DNA from: Sapria himalayana
Lineage: Eukaryota > Streptophyta > Magnoliopsida > Malpighiales > Rafflesiaceae
NCBI GenBank assembly: GCA_029783825.1
Contig: JAREIK010011334.1
Location: 1-64,000 of the forward strand
Direction: 5' to 3'
Length of the DNA stretch: 64,000 nt
The notes beneath the pieces were generated by a model that was not told the DNA's origin, did not search any database, and saw nothing but the letters and a program-made list of their open reading frames with translations. This document shows, piece after piece, positions 12,001 to 23,655 of the stretch (position 1 is the first letter of the stretch; each line of letters starts with the position of its first letter). The position numbers and the translations under genes were made by a program.

Positions 12001-12930
12001 CGTGAATTGAAGCTGAATGAAGAAACATGAAAATTCCCTAAAGCTTGCCACACACATGATAAGAAGGCAAGATCGATATTGTGTGAATGGGTTAAAAATT
12101 TAAAATTCCTTGATGGATATGTGTCAAATATGGGTAGATGCATGGATATGAAGAATCTTAAGTTATTTGGAATGAAAAGTCATGACTGTCATGTATTTAT
12201 GCAGAGATTAATACCAATTGCATTTCATGAATTACTTCCACAAAGTGTTTGGAAGATCCTTACAGAACTCAGTTTGTTTTTCAAAAAGCTAACTGCAACT
12301 ACAATCAAAATAGATGACATGGTGAGGCTGGAGAATGATATTCCACTTATTATTTGTAAGCTAGAATGGATATTCCCACCGAGTTTTTTTATCTATATGA
12401 AGCATTTGCCGGTCCATTTGGCATATGAAGCTAGGATTGCAGGGCCTGTGCAATTCAGGTGGATGTATCCTTTGGAGAGGTAATTACATATAATTTGTTA
12501 TGTTTTGTTATTTTGTACTTTAAGTAATATTGTAATTTAATCAAATTGAACCCTAACATTATGGTTGTAAGTATCTTAGTAAGTCGGAATTGAATGTTAG
12601 AAACAAGACAAAAGTTGAAGGTTTAATTTGCAATGCATATTTAGTAGAAGAAGCATCATCATTTTGTTCTTATTATTTTGATGATCATGTCAATACAAAG
12701 AATAGAAATATGCCACGGAATTATGAAGGTCTTGTGATGGTAGAAGATGATTCTGTGGACAAATTATCTTTCTTCAAGCACCCTGGAAGAGCATTTGGAA
12801 TAGTAATGAAAAGATGTATGATAGATGAAGAGTACAAAGCAACCATGAGCTATGTTTTACTTAATTGTGAGGAGGTTGCACCATACATTGAGTATGTATA
12901 CACAAAATGGTTGTAGGTTAAATCATAGTT
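12001..12930 (+). pseudogene. DUF4218 domain region of the B1 CACTA transposase
   Basis: The best-preserved exon (12079-12482) reads VSNMGRCMDMKNLKLFGMK, SHDCHVFMQRLIPIAFHELL, then IFPPSFFIYMKHLPVHLAYE and a QFRWMYPLER end. These are the hallmarks of DUF4218, found C-terminal to tnp2 in plant CACTA proteins. An intron starts at 12481 (GGTAATTA). The acceptor is TGTAA at 12566-12570, where B2 has TGTAG, so splicing here is probably lost. The next exon (about 12571-12914) carries NVRNKTKVEG-CNAYLVEEASSFC and FKHPGRAFG, with a conserved VLLNCEEVAPYIE end. A small exon follows at about 12999-13098 (NEFSNWFKNYV). Confidence 0.85.
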
Positions 12931-13159
12931 TAATTTTATCATTAATAAGAATTATTAAAAATTGATATACATTTTTTGTCTTTTTATATTTGTACAGTAT
13001 TTATGTTGAGCAGTTAAAATATCGGCAACCAGCAATTTCCAGCAATGATGTCGATTATATGCTAGAAAATGAATTTTCAAATTGGTTCAAAAATTATGTG
13101 AGAATTATTAAGTTTTAAATTTTGAATTATTTAATTTATTATTATCTTTTATTTGTTAA

Positions 13160-13916
13160 TATCAATTTTGTTAATTGATGTCACATGTAATTGATCATTC
13201 AAATGGAAATTCAAATATTTGTATTCAAAATATAAGTAAAGGCCCATTTCGATATTTGACAACCTATCCTGGGTATTTTGTTAATGGATATAAATTTCAC
13301 ACAATTGGGCATGGTTCTTCTAAAATAATAATGAATAGTAGTGTATGCATTAAAGGCACAGGATATAGTGCAGATGAGATTGATTATTATGGTCAACTCA
13401 AATAAGTGATTTAGTTGGAGTATCCTGGACTTGAAAATAATAGGATTTATTATTTAAGTGAGAGTGGTTTGATCATACACTAAATGTGGGCACAAAGATT
13501 CATTCGGATTATAAGCTAGTGGATGTTAACCATAAACACGGATATAATTGAAATGAGTCATTTATTATGACAGTTCAAGTTGCTCAGGTATATTATTGTA
13601 CATATTCGGGTTTATCTCATGAAAAGAGATATTGGTGGGCAATTTGCAAGATCAAAGCACGATCAAAATTTGAAGTATCATCATCGCAACAAAGAAGTGC
13701 AGATGTAGAAATTACACCAACATTCCAAGAAGATGACATAAATAATAGTGAGTCTTTAAATGTAGATGAAGATCCAAAAATTTATGTGACTCAAATGGTG
13801 GCACAATAGAAATTGAAGATGATAAATTTCTATCTGTAGATAAGTTTGAACTTCTATCAGAATCAGACAAAATATCAGAAGATCCATTGGAGGATGACAG
13901 TGATGCCGATAATTAA
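13160..13916 (+). pseudogene. DUF4216 domain and acidic tail of the B1 CACTA transposase
   Basis: Reads PGYFVNGYKFHTIGHGSSK, VCIKGTGYSADEIDYYGQLK, then after a stop a WWAICKIKARSKFEV segment. This is the order of DUF4216, the C-terminal domain of plant CACTA transposases. An acidic tail rich in Asp, Glu and Ser follows, closing at TAA 13914-13916. Stops interrupt it after YYGQLK and again beyond. The same domain is on - in B2 (22432-21800) and on + in elements A and C. Confidence 0.8.
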
Positions 13917-14054
13917 ATTGTTATAATTTTATCATAAATTTAAACTATCAAAGACATTTTATATTTTATTGAAATCTATCCGTATGTTTTTTGAAAATGC
14001 ATGCTTGTTCATCATTTTTCTATTTTTTGTTCTTTGGTTTATTTTGTACAGTAG

Positions 14055-15918
14055 ATGGTGCCTAAAGGACATGGTCATGGCGGAGCTGGACGTGGACATA
14101 GAAATGAACCAAATTCAACTAGTATGTTACATAATGTTGCAGAATCAATACCATCTCATAGCCACCATATCTTGACTTCAACATCACAATCACCATCTCC
14201 ATTTTTATCACCATCACCATCATTGAGACCTCTACTAACACCTTTATCAATGTAAGCCCACCACTGATTGTGCTTCCTGCGGACACTTTTGATCCATCTC
14301 AATTTATAACCCAAAATTACACCGATTATTCCCCCATTTACAATACCAACGACATCATCAAATGTTGTACCTTCCTCTAAAGTCAGTGCAAAGTTATAAA
14401 TTGATATTGTCGATGAGAGGTAAAAGAAAAATTTAAAATGATTTGGAAAAAAAATTGTGATGTTACTGTCAATGGTTTTTTATATTGTTATGATTTGCTT
14501 GTTTTCTATGTTATTTATTCATTTGTACAGTTTTATTCCATCTCACAAGTGTTCAACTATAATTAAAAAGGCTTTCAAGAAAATGGCTAATGCCAAAGCT
14601 TTCTCCTGGAAGAAAGTTTCTCAATCGGCAAAGGAGTCATATTTTAATGACTTTCAGGTAAAAATAAAAAAACAAAAGAATTGAAAAATAATTATCTAAT
14701 TACTTAACTTTTATGTTGGTTATTATTCAAGCAGTAAATAATTAGGTTCCTATTGTTAATATAAATTCTTTTGTCATTTTTTTATAGAATCAGTGCACAT
14801 GGCCACCTAAATTTAATGGAAAGATAAAGTCATTATGGGAGATCAAAGCAGCTCAATGGTATTCTGATTTTATTCATAAATTAAAGAAAATTAAAGAAAG
14901 GCTAGATTTTATATCCGAGGAAGACTGACCCAAGTGGCTTTATTATTGGGAGGAGCTAGATGTGAAGAAAAATTCAGATATTGCCAGCAAAAATTGCTGA
15001 AGTGAGGTTGTTGGACTAGGTAGAGAAATCTATCGACACACAGGAGGTTCAAAGTCGAGCATCGAGCATGCTAGAGATTTGGTACAAATTTAAAATTTTA
15101 AACATATCTATATTTTGTGGTTGTCCTAATAGTCCTATAAATATATCTCTGTATAGTTTTAATAATTTTGTTAAATTTTTTTTTCATTTGTTTTTTTATG
15201 AATTAATAAAAACATATTCTTAGGCTGGAGAATTGAGTCGAGATCCAAATTTCTATGAGATTTTCAAGAAGATGCATGTGAAGAAAGTGGATGGTCAATA
15301 TGTTGACAACAAGTCTCAGATGATTGCGGTAAGAAATTGTTATATTAATTAGACATTATAAAACTACAATACATTATGAAAATTATTTTGAATGCAAAAT
15401 TTTTATTTTTTTTTTGTAAATCTAGAATAGTTTTGTCTCATTTATCTTAGGACCTAATGGAGGAACGTGTGAACGTTGCTCATCAATAGGTTGAGGGTTC
15501 TATGAATCTTGAACCAATTGACTATGATCCAATTTATTTGGAGATAATAGGAGGTCGAAAGAAGCATCGAGTGTATGGAATCGGCTCTAAGGGAGTGGCA
15601 TTTTGTTGTAGCAGTCATGCTTCTAATTCATCTATATCAGCAATGGTGGATGAGGCGCTTGAACAACAAGCACATGAAACAAATGAATGTAATGTAGATA
15701 TGGAGACAGAACTAAAAAAAGAAGGATGCACAGATAACTAATTTGATGGAAGAAAAGCAAGAAATTAAAGAAATTTAAAAGCTATGCAACAGTAGATGTC
15801 CTATATGGAATCATAGTTAGCGACATTGGCACATCAAATAGTATACCGAGATCTAGCTATAAATCATCGCAGGAAAGGCTAGCATTCCATACAAATTATG
15901 AGGATGACTTAGTATAAG
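14055..15918 (+). pseudogene. Transposase_24-type second protein of B1 (Ptta/En/Spm, TNPA-like position)
   Basis: Second gene of the cassette, starting 139 bp after the transposase stop. The N-terminus MVPKGHGHGGAGRGHRN is Gly/His-rich, followed by a Ser/Pro linker. Exons carry FKKMANAKAFSWKKVSQSAK, then WPPKFNGKIKSLWEIKAAQW, WLYYWEELDVKKNSDIA, GGSKSSIEHARD, ELSRDPNFYEIFKKMHVKK and YVDNKSQMIA, ending with EIIGGRKKHRVYGIGSKG and a charged helical tail. This is the Transposase_24 (PF03004) pattern. In En/Spm the equivalent protein binds subterminal repeats. Introns are visible between the blocks. Stops occur in several exons (SEED*PKW, AHQ*VEG). Confidence 0.8.
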
Positions 15919-16258
15919 AATTATTTCTGAACTTAATTTATTTTTGTCTATGTGTAGTAAATAATTATGATATTTTGTTGCAAGTATCTATTTTTTTTAT
16001 TTTAGTTTTGTTCTATACTTTTTTGATTAACCAAATTATGAATCTTTGCAGGACACATTATGTGAGAGATAAGAAAAAATTTTGATTCAAATCATTCTGA
16101 CATTTCCACTGTCCTTCCAATGCATGGGTCCCATATTTACCGATTTCAGATTTATCAAAAGGAGTGCTAGCTTATCTTATCTTTATTTTTCTAAAATCAT
16201 TATATTTTTGCACTCTCTTTATCTCTAAACATAATTGCTGGACATCTTTTGGATTTTT

Positions 16259-17385
16259 GGTGAAACTGTATGAGAATAAACTTTAATTTGTGTTTGTTCA
16301 TGTCTATTAATTTTGTTTTTATATATCTGTGAATATGTTTTTGAGTCTCTTAATTTTTTGAGTAGAGTTTTAGACTATTATAGGTATGTAAAAACCCATA
16401 ATCAGCAGTGGAAACAGCGAAAGAGACGACATCAATGGCTATGGCGGTAGCGAAAGAGGCAGTGGTGGCAACATCTGCAGCATATGCAGCATCGGCAGCA
16501 GTGGCTGATGAAAAATCAGTGGCAGCTACGGCCGCTGTGGCAGAAGTGGCACCAGCGGCAAAAAAGGCAGCAATGGCGGCAGTGGCAACACCCGTAGTGG
16601 CTACTTCGACGGTACCAGTGGAGGAGGTATGAGCATCACTGGCAGCACTGGCTACCATGGTAGCAGCAGTGACAGCATCAGCTGCCCGGCAGCGGCAGCG
16701 AAAGCACCGGCAGTGGTAGCAACAGCAGTAGAGGGAGTAGCGCCAGTGGGAGCGGCATCGACAGCGGCAGTGGTAGTAGTAGAGGTAGCAGCAGCGACAC
16801 CAGTGGTAGGAGCGGCAGCGGTAGTAGTGGTAGGAGCGGCAGTGGTAGCAGGAGTAACAGTGGTAGCGGGAGCAGTAGCGGTGCAGCAGTAGCGTAGCGA
16901 GCAGTAGCAACGGCAACATATGTGGTATATACGTATGTATATAGTCAGTATATACATACCTATAATACTATAGTATTTTATGTACATATATACTGAGTAT
17001 ATATGTACTCAGTATATATGTACGCATAATTCTGTAGTTTATATGTACATTTACTGAAGTAATAACTATACGAGTGAAATGCTAATATAAATATATTTAC
17101 TCCAGCAATATATATTTATCAAAACATAGTTATTTTTTATTTATTTTGTTTTGATTTGATAGTTTAAAATTCTTACAAATATGGTACCGCATTATTTTCC
17201 ATACAAAGCTTGTATAAGTGAACACATATTTCAACAAACATGAAGCACCGTGACTCGGATAACATTTTTGCAGTGGAAAGTTGGTGGTCGGAGGAGCAGT
17301 GGGAGAGAAAGCAACATCAATGCATTGATAGATTATACTTTATGCACATTCGGTAGATACATTGATAAATAAGATGTAATATGAT
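16259..17385 (-). repeat. Trinucleotide module 3 (proximal, right arm of B1)
   Basis: Minus-strand copy of the module. On + it starts right after the transposase_24 3' region (GGACATCTTTTGGATTTTTG), a join repeated in B2 at about 19490-19520. The core (16398-16920 on +) is GGCAGC/GTAGCA/GCAGTGG triplets. Read on - the frame opens with YVYTDYIHTYIPHMLP, but the conserved Met codon is AGG. Distal to the core lie the TATATGTAC palindromic zone and the TACATTGATAAAT start of the module. Confidence 0.7.
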
Positions 17386-17534
17386 TTTTAATATTTTTTT
17401 GTTTTTGTTATTTAATATATTGTATTAGAATAAGTTATTGAATGAAATTTTTTATAATTTAAAATATTCATTTATTGTTTCTATTTTTAGTAAATTTATT
17501 TTTAAAAGATTAAATTATTTAATTAAAATTTTTT

Positions 17535-18365
17535 TAACTGTATTACATTCAACTGTACTTTTTGTTCATGTCTATAATAACTATTTTATATATCTGTGAA
17601 TATGCTTGTGTTTCTCCAAAATTTTTGGGTAGAGTTTTACCCTATTATAGGTATGTAAAAGCATATTATCATCAGAGGTAGCTGTGGTAGCGACGGCAGT
17701 AATGGTAGTGATGGCAAAAGGTAGTGGCGCAAGAAGCGGCTGCAGCGGTAGTGGTAGTAGGAGGGCTAGCAGCATCGTCATCATGGATGGCACCAGCTGC
17801 AGTGGCAGCCGTGGCAACGAAGGCACGACTCGGAGGCAGTTGAGGCAGCATGGAAGGTAGTGACGGCAGCCACGGCAGCAACAACAGCAGTGGCACCTAT
17901 TGCATCAGAGGTAGCGAAGGATGCTGAGGCTGTGGCAATATTTGCGATAGCAGCGGCTGCAGTGGTAGCAACGGCAGCAACGGCAGTGGTGGCAGCAGAG
18001 GCAGCTGCAGGGGCGGCAGCGACAGCGTGAGCATCATGAACGGCAACAAATGTGGTATATACATACGTATATAGTTAGTATATACGTACATTTAATACTG
18101 TTGTATTTTATGTAAGTATATATTGAGTATATTTTCACTCAGATTATATGTACACTTAATACTACTGTTATATGTACATATATTATAGTAATATATTTAC
18201 AAGTGAATTACTAGTATATATTTACATATATACTACAAGATTTTATATGTATCAAAACATTATTTTTTTTCTGACTGAGTGGTTTAATTTTTATATAGAT
18301 ATGATGCTGCATTATTCCTCATACAAAGCTTCTATAAGTGATGAAATTTTTAGTTTATCTTGTTA
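17535..18365 (-). repeat. Trinucleotide module 4 (distal, right arm of B1)
   Basis: Minus-strand copy separated from module 3 by the same AT-rich spacer that separates modules 1 and 2 (TTAATTAAATAATTTAAT plus TAACTTATTCTAA on the minus strand). Core at about 17680-18050. The minus frame from 18091 begins MYVYTNYIRMYIPHLLPF and stays Leu/Pro-rich to a stop at 17897. The outer part of the module is shorter than in modules 1-3 and passes into the GCTAAAT subterminal repeats at about 18370. Confidence 0.7.
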
Positions 18366-18369
18366 TTTT

Positions 18370-18530
18370 AGCAACAGAATTTTTCTTTTTTAGCAAGGGA
18401 ATTTTCCGTCGCTAAATTTTTAGCTAGGGAAATTCCGTAGCTAAAATTTAGCAAGAAACACTTTATAAAGGGACACGATCCGTAGCTATATGGGGTTTTT
18501 CCCTAGCTATATGGGATTTTTGATGTAGCG
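18370..18530 (-). repeat. Worn internal terminus and subterminal repeats of B1
   Basis: Read from 18530 on the minus strand: CGCTACATCAAAAATCCC, then ATATAGCTAGGG and further CTACGG/GCTAAAT units. It aligns with the left end at 1406 over 25 bases with five differences. The two outer termini keep CACTACAAG much better, so this inner end has decayed or been altered. Confidence 0.7.
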
Positions 18531-19490
18531 AAATATATTATATCTTATTAATCAATGTATCTACTGATTGTGCATAAAGTATAATTTATCAATGCATTGA
18601 CGTTACTTTCTCTCCCTCTGCTGTGAAAATGCTGTCCGAGTCACATTACTTAATATTTGTTGAAATATGTCTTCACTTATACATGCTTCATACGGAAAAC
18701 AATGCGGTACCATATCTGTACAAAATTTAAACCACCAAATAAAATTAAAATAAATAAAAAAAATAATGTTTTGGTAAATATATATTGTTGCAATAAATAT
18801 GTACATATATACTAGCATTTCACTCATACATTATTACTGTAGTATATATACATATAAACTATAGTATATGTACATATAAACTATAGTATTATGCATACAT
18901 ATATATTGAATACATATATATACTGAGTATATATGTACATATAATATTGTAGTATTATATGTACGTATATACTAACTATATACATAAGTATATACCACAT
19001 TTGTTGCCATTACAGTTGCTCCTGCTGTTGCTGTCGCTCTTGCCACAGCTACCGCTGGTGCTCTTTTTCAGATGCTGCCGCAGCTGTTGTCTCTGCCACT
19101 GGTGCTAGCGTTGCCGCTACCACTACCACTGTCGCTGCCAATGTCACTGCCACTGCCGCAGCTGCCAGAGTTGCCACTACCACCATCGTGGCTACCACCG
19201 GGCCGTGGCTATCGTGGCGCAACTGCTACCATCGCTGCCTCAGCTACAGCTACTACTGTCACTACCGGTGCCACCACTGATCCCGCTGCTACCGCCGCTG
19301 CCACTTCTGCTACGGCCGCTGCCGTCACTGCCACTGCTACCACTACTGAAAATTGGCTTTTACATACCTATAATAAACTAAAACTCTACCCAAAAAATTC
19401 AGAGACACAAAAACATATTCACAGATATATAAAAACAAATTTTATAGACATGAAGAAATAAAATTAAAGTTGATTGTCATACAGCTTCAA
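18531..19490 (+). repeat. Trinucleotide module 5 (proximal, B2)
   Basis: Begins ATTAATCAATGTATCTACTG directly after the B1 terminus. It runs through the TATATGTACATATA palindromic zone to a core of GCT/GCC/ACC triplets (about 19005-19350), then TTTTACATACCTATAATAAA and TTGATTGTCATACAGC. A frame from 18959 begins MYVYTNYIHKYIPHLLPLQ but soon shifts. The right edge joins the 3' end of the minus-strand gene cassette, mirroring the gene-module 3 junction of B1. Confidence 0.7.
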
Positions 19491-19821
19491 TAAAAATCCA
19501 AAAGATATCCAAAGATTATGTTTAGAGATAAATAGAGTGCAAAAATAAAATATTTTTAGAATAATGAAGATAAGATAAACTTGCCCTTTTTTTGATAAAG
19601 TTGAAATCGGTAAAAATGGGATCAATGCACTAGAAGGACCGTGGTAATGTCTGAATGCTTTGAATCGAAATTTTTTATTTTGTCTCACATAATGCTGTAA
19701 AGATTTATAATTTGGTTAATTGGAAAAGCAAAGAATAAAACCAGAATAAAAAAAATTGAAACATGCAAAAAAATATCATAATTATTTGCTACACATACAA
19801 AAAAAATAACAGTTCAGATAT

Positions 19822-21722
19822 AATTTTCATACGCAATCATCCTCATAATTTGTAAGGAATGTTAGCCTCTCCTGTGAGGATTCGCAACTGGATCTCTAAA
19901 TGCTATTTGTTGCGCCAATGCCCCTAACTATGACTCAATATATGACATCTGCTCTTGCATTACATTTTTAATTTCTTTCATCTCATAATTCATTTTTTTA
20001 ATTTCTTGCATTTCTTCCATCAAATTAGTTATCTTCTCATTTTTCTTTTTCATTTCTGTCTTCATAACTACTATATATTCATTTGTTTCCAGTGCTTGTT
20101 GTTTGACCACCTCATCCACCTTTGCTGAGACAAGTGAATTTAGAAGCATGACTGCTACAACAAAATGCGACTTTCTTAGAGCTGATTCGGTACACTCGCT
20201 GCTTCTTTTGACCTCTTATTATCTCCAAATAAATAGGATCATATTCAATTGGTTGAAGATCCATAGAACCCTCAACTTTTTGATGAGAAACTGTCACACG
20301 TTCCTCTATTAGGTATTGAGATAAAATAGAGAAAAAACTATTATAGATATACAAAAAATAAAATAAATATTTTGGATCCAACAATTTTCATAATGTACTG
20401 TTGTTTTATAAAATCTAATTAATATAACAATTTTTTACAGCAATCATCTGTGACTTGTTGTCAACATACTGACCATCCACTTTCTTCACATGCATCTTAC
20501 TGAAAATCTCATAAAAATTTATATCTCGACCTAATTCATCAACCTAAAATTTGTTTTTATTAAGTCTTAAAAAAACAAATGATAAAAAAATGTAACAAAA
20601 TTAATAAAACCATGCATAGATTTTAATTATAGGGCTTTTAGGACAACCACAAAATATAGAAATGTTTAGAATTTTAAATTTGTACCAAATATCTAGCATG
20701 CTCAATGCTCGACTTTGAACCTCTAGTGTGTCGACATATTTCTGTACCTAGTCCAGCTACCTCATTTCATTAATTTTTATGGGCAATATCTTATTTTTTT
20801 CTTCACATCTGGCTCATCCCAATAATTAAGCCACTCGGGCTAGTCTTCCTCAAATATAAAATCATGCCTTTCTTTCATTTTCTTTAATTTATGGATAAAA
20901 TCAGAATACCATTTAGCAGATTTGATCTCCCATAATGACTTTATCTTTCCAACAAATTTGGGTGCCAATGTGCACTGATTCTATAAAAAGAAAAATGACA
21001 AAAGAATTTATATTAACTACAAGAACATAATTATTTACTGCTTGAATAATAACCAACATAAAAGTTAAGTAATTAGATAAATATTTTTCAATGCTTTTGT
21101 TTTGTTATTTTTACCTGAAAGTCATTAAAATGACTTTTTTGTCGATTCAGGAACTTTCTTCTAGGTGAAAGCTTTAGAATCAGTCACTTTCTTGAAAGCC
21201 ATTATAATTATTGTAGAACACTTGTGAGATAGAATAAAACTATACAAATAAAAAAATAACATTGAAAACAAGCAAATCATAACAATATTAAAAAAACCAC
21301 TGACAATAACAATCAATTTTTTTTTTCAATTCATTTTTACATATATCTTTTACCTCTCATCTACAATCTCAATTTCTAACATTACACTGATTGCAAAGGA
21401 GGGCACAATATTTGATGATGTCATTGGTATTATAAATGAGGGGAACAATCAGTGTAAAATGCGGTGCATAAGAAAGAGATGAATCAAAAGTATGTGCAGA
21501 AAGCACGATGAGTAGTGGGCTTACATCTAATAAAGGTGATAGTAGAGGTCTCAAAGATGGTGATGATGATAGAAATGGAGATGGTGATTCTGATGTTTAA
21601 GTTTGGATATGGTGGCTATGAGATGGTACTAATTATGCAACATGATGTAACATAATAGATGAATTTGGTTCATTTCTGTGTCGACGTCCAACTCCACCAC
21701 AGCCACATTCTTAAGGCACCAT
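19822..21722 (-). pseudogene. Transposase_24-type second protein of B2
   Basis: Reverse-strand partner of the + gene at 14055. The start ATG (complement of 21720-21722) is followed by VP and then a stop at codon 4, before a Gly-rich, His-containing leader like that of B1. Conserved blocks include DYDPIYLEIIRGQKKQRVY, VDNKSQMIA and the long coiled-coil tail with LMEEMQEIKKMNYEMKEIKN and QEQMSYIES (20149-19928). That tail is more complete than in B1. Introns and several stops are present. It is not functional as it stands. Confidence 0.8.
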
Positions 21723-21799
21723 CTACTGTACAAAATAATACATAGAACAAAAAATAGGGATATGATGAACAAGCATTTATTTCAGATAGAAATTGATCA

Positions 21800-22432
21800 T
21801 CTTCAATTTCTATCGTGGCACCATTTTAGTCACATAAATTTCCTGGATCTTTATCTACGTTCAAAGGCTCAATATTATTTATGTCATATTCCTAGAATGC
21901 TGGTGCAATTTCTAAGTCTACACTTCTTTTTTACAATGTTGGTACTTCAAATTTTGATCGAGCTTTGATATTGCAAATCACCCACCAATCTCTCTTATCA
22001 CAAGATACAATAATATACCTCAGTGGCTTGAACTATCATAATAAATGGCTCATATCGATTATATCTGTGTTTATGGTTAACATTCACTAGCTTATAATCA
22101 GAATGAATCTTCGTGGCCACATTTCATGTAGGATTAAATGACTCGCACTTAAATAATACAAACTTGTTATTTTTGAGTCCAGGATACTCCAACTAAATAA
22201 CTTCTTTGAGTTGACCATAATAATTAATCTCATCTGCACAATAACCTGAGCCTTTAATGCATACACCACTATTCATTATTATTTTAGAAGAACTGTGCCC
22301 GATTGTATGAAATTTATATCCATTAACAAAATACTCAGGATAGGTTGTCACATATCTAAATGGGCATTTATTTAGATTTTGAATGAAAATATTTGAATCT
22401 CCATTTGAAGGATCAATTACCTGTGACATAAC
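21800..22432 (-). pseudogene. DUF4216 region of the B2 CACTA transposase
   Basis: The minus frame from about 22429 reads YVTTYPEYFVNGYKFHTIGH, then SGVCIKGSGYCADEINYYGQ and LKEVI, then a stop at the position of an ancestral tract LEYPGLKN (DUF4216). Further blocks continue in other frames to about 21900. Compared with B1, the acidic tail is shortened and the spacer before the next gene is partly deleted. Confidence 0.8.
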
Positions 22433-22683
22433 TTAAAAAATGATATTAACAAATAAAAGATAATAATAAATTAAATAATTCAAAAATATAAAACTTAATT
22501 ATTCTCACATAATTTTTTAACCAATTCGCAAATTTAGTTTTTAGCATATAATCGACATCATTGCTAGAAATTGCTGGATGCTTATATTTTAACTGCTCAA
22601 CATAAATACTCAACAAATATAAAAAGATAGAAAAAAATGTATATCAATTTTTAAAAATTCTATTAAATAAAATCAAACAATAA

Positions 22684-23655
22684 TTAAATATGCAACCATT
22701 TTGGGTATACATACTCAATATATGGTGCAACCTCCTCACAATTAAGTAAAACATAGCTCCGTGTTGCTTTGTACTCTTCATTTGTCATACATCTTTTCAT
22801 TGATCTTCCAAGTGCTCTTATAGGGTGCTTGAAGATAGATAGTTTGTCCACAGAATCATCTTCTACCATCACATGACCTTCATCATTCTGCAGCACATTT
22901 ATATTCTTTGTATTGACATGATCCTCAAAATAATAAGAACAAAATGATGATGCTTCATTTACTAAATATGCATTTCAAATTGAACCTTCAACTTTTGCCT
23001 TGTTCCTAACATTCAAATTTAACTTACGAAGATACCTACATCCATAATGTTAGGTTTCAATTAGATTAAATAACAATAATACTTAAAGTACTAAATAATA
23101 AAACACATCAAATTATATGTATTTACCTCTTAAAAAGATACATACGCCTGTATTTCTCTAGGCCTACAATTCTTGCTTCATATGCCTAATGGGTCTGCAA
23201 ATGCTCCATCGAGTCAAAAAAACTCGGAGGGAATATCCGTTCCAGCTTACAAATAATAAGTAGAATTTCATTCTCTAGCCTCACCATGTCATCTATTTTG
23301 ATTGTGGTTGCAGTTAGTTATTTAAAAAAGAAACAAAATTCTATAAGGACCTTCCAAACACTTTGAACAAGTAATTCACGGAATGCATTTGGTATTAATC
23401 TTTACATAAATACATGACAGTCATGACTTTTCATTCCAAATATCTCAAGATTCTTTATATCCACGCATCTACCAATATTTGACACATATCCATCAGAGAA
23501 TTTCAAATTTTTAACCCATTCACACAATATCTGTCTTGCCTTCTTATCAAGTGTGTAAAAATCTTTAAAGAATTTTTTTGTTTCCTCATTCAGTTTCAAT
23601 TCAGAACGCTGACAGTAATCATTCAGCTCTTGTATTGATTTAAAAGTACCTTTTG
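22684..23655 (-). pseudogene. DUF4218 region of the B2 CACTA transposase
   Basis: The minus frame (23599-23402) reads KLNEETKKFFKDFYTLDKKA, ILCEWVKNLKFSDGYVSNIG, FGMKSHDCHVFM, then a stop where B1 has Gln. The next blocks RLIPNAFRELL and MVRLENEILLIICKLERIFP follow. The exon downstream of the intron (acceptor TGTAG intact, unlike B1) has LRKLNLNVRNKAKVEGSI and DSVDKLSIFKHPIRALG, then VLLNCEEVAPYIEYVYPKW (22896-22684). Confidence 0.8.

Larger units (their letters stand above)
1406..18530 (+). mobile_element. CACTA element B1 (forward copy) with long inverted terminal arms
   Basis: The 18530 end read on the minus strand (CGCTACATCAAAAATCCC) matches the 1406 end (TACTACAAGAAAAATCCC) at most positions and continues into the same TAGCTAGGG motif. 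Inward from each end come two tandem trinucleotide modules, 1 and 2 on the left (+) and 4 and 3 on the right (-), giving inverted arms of roughly 2.3-2.4 kb. Coding cassette on + at 10242-15918. A solo LTR is inserted at 6405-7991. It is possible that the left arm belongs to another copy and B1 has lost its own 5' end. Confidence 0.6.

Noticed and set aside
10242..15918. Functional autonomous CACTA transposase
   Set aside because: Several in-frame stops, frameshifts and a lost splice acceptor are visible in B1; A, B2 and C are broken as well.
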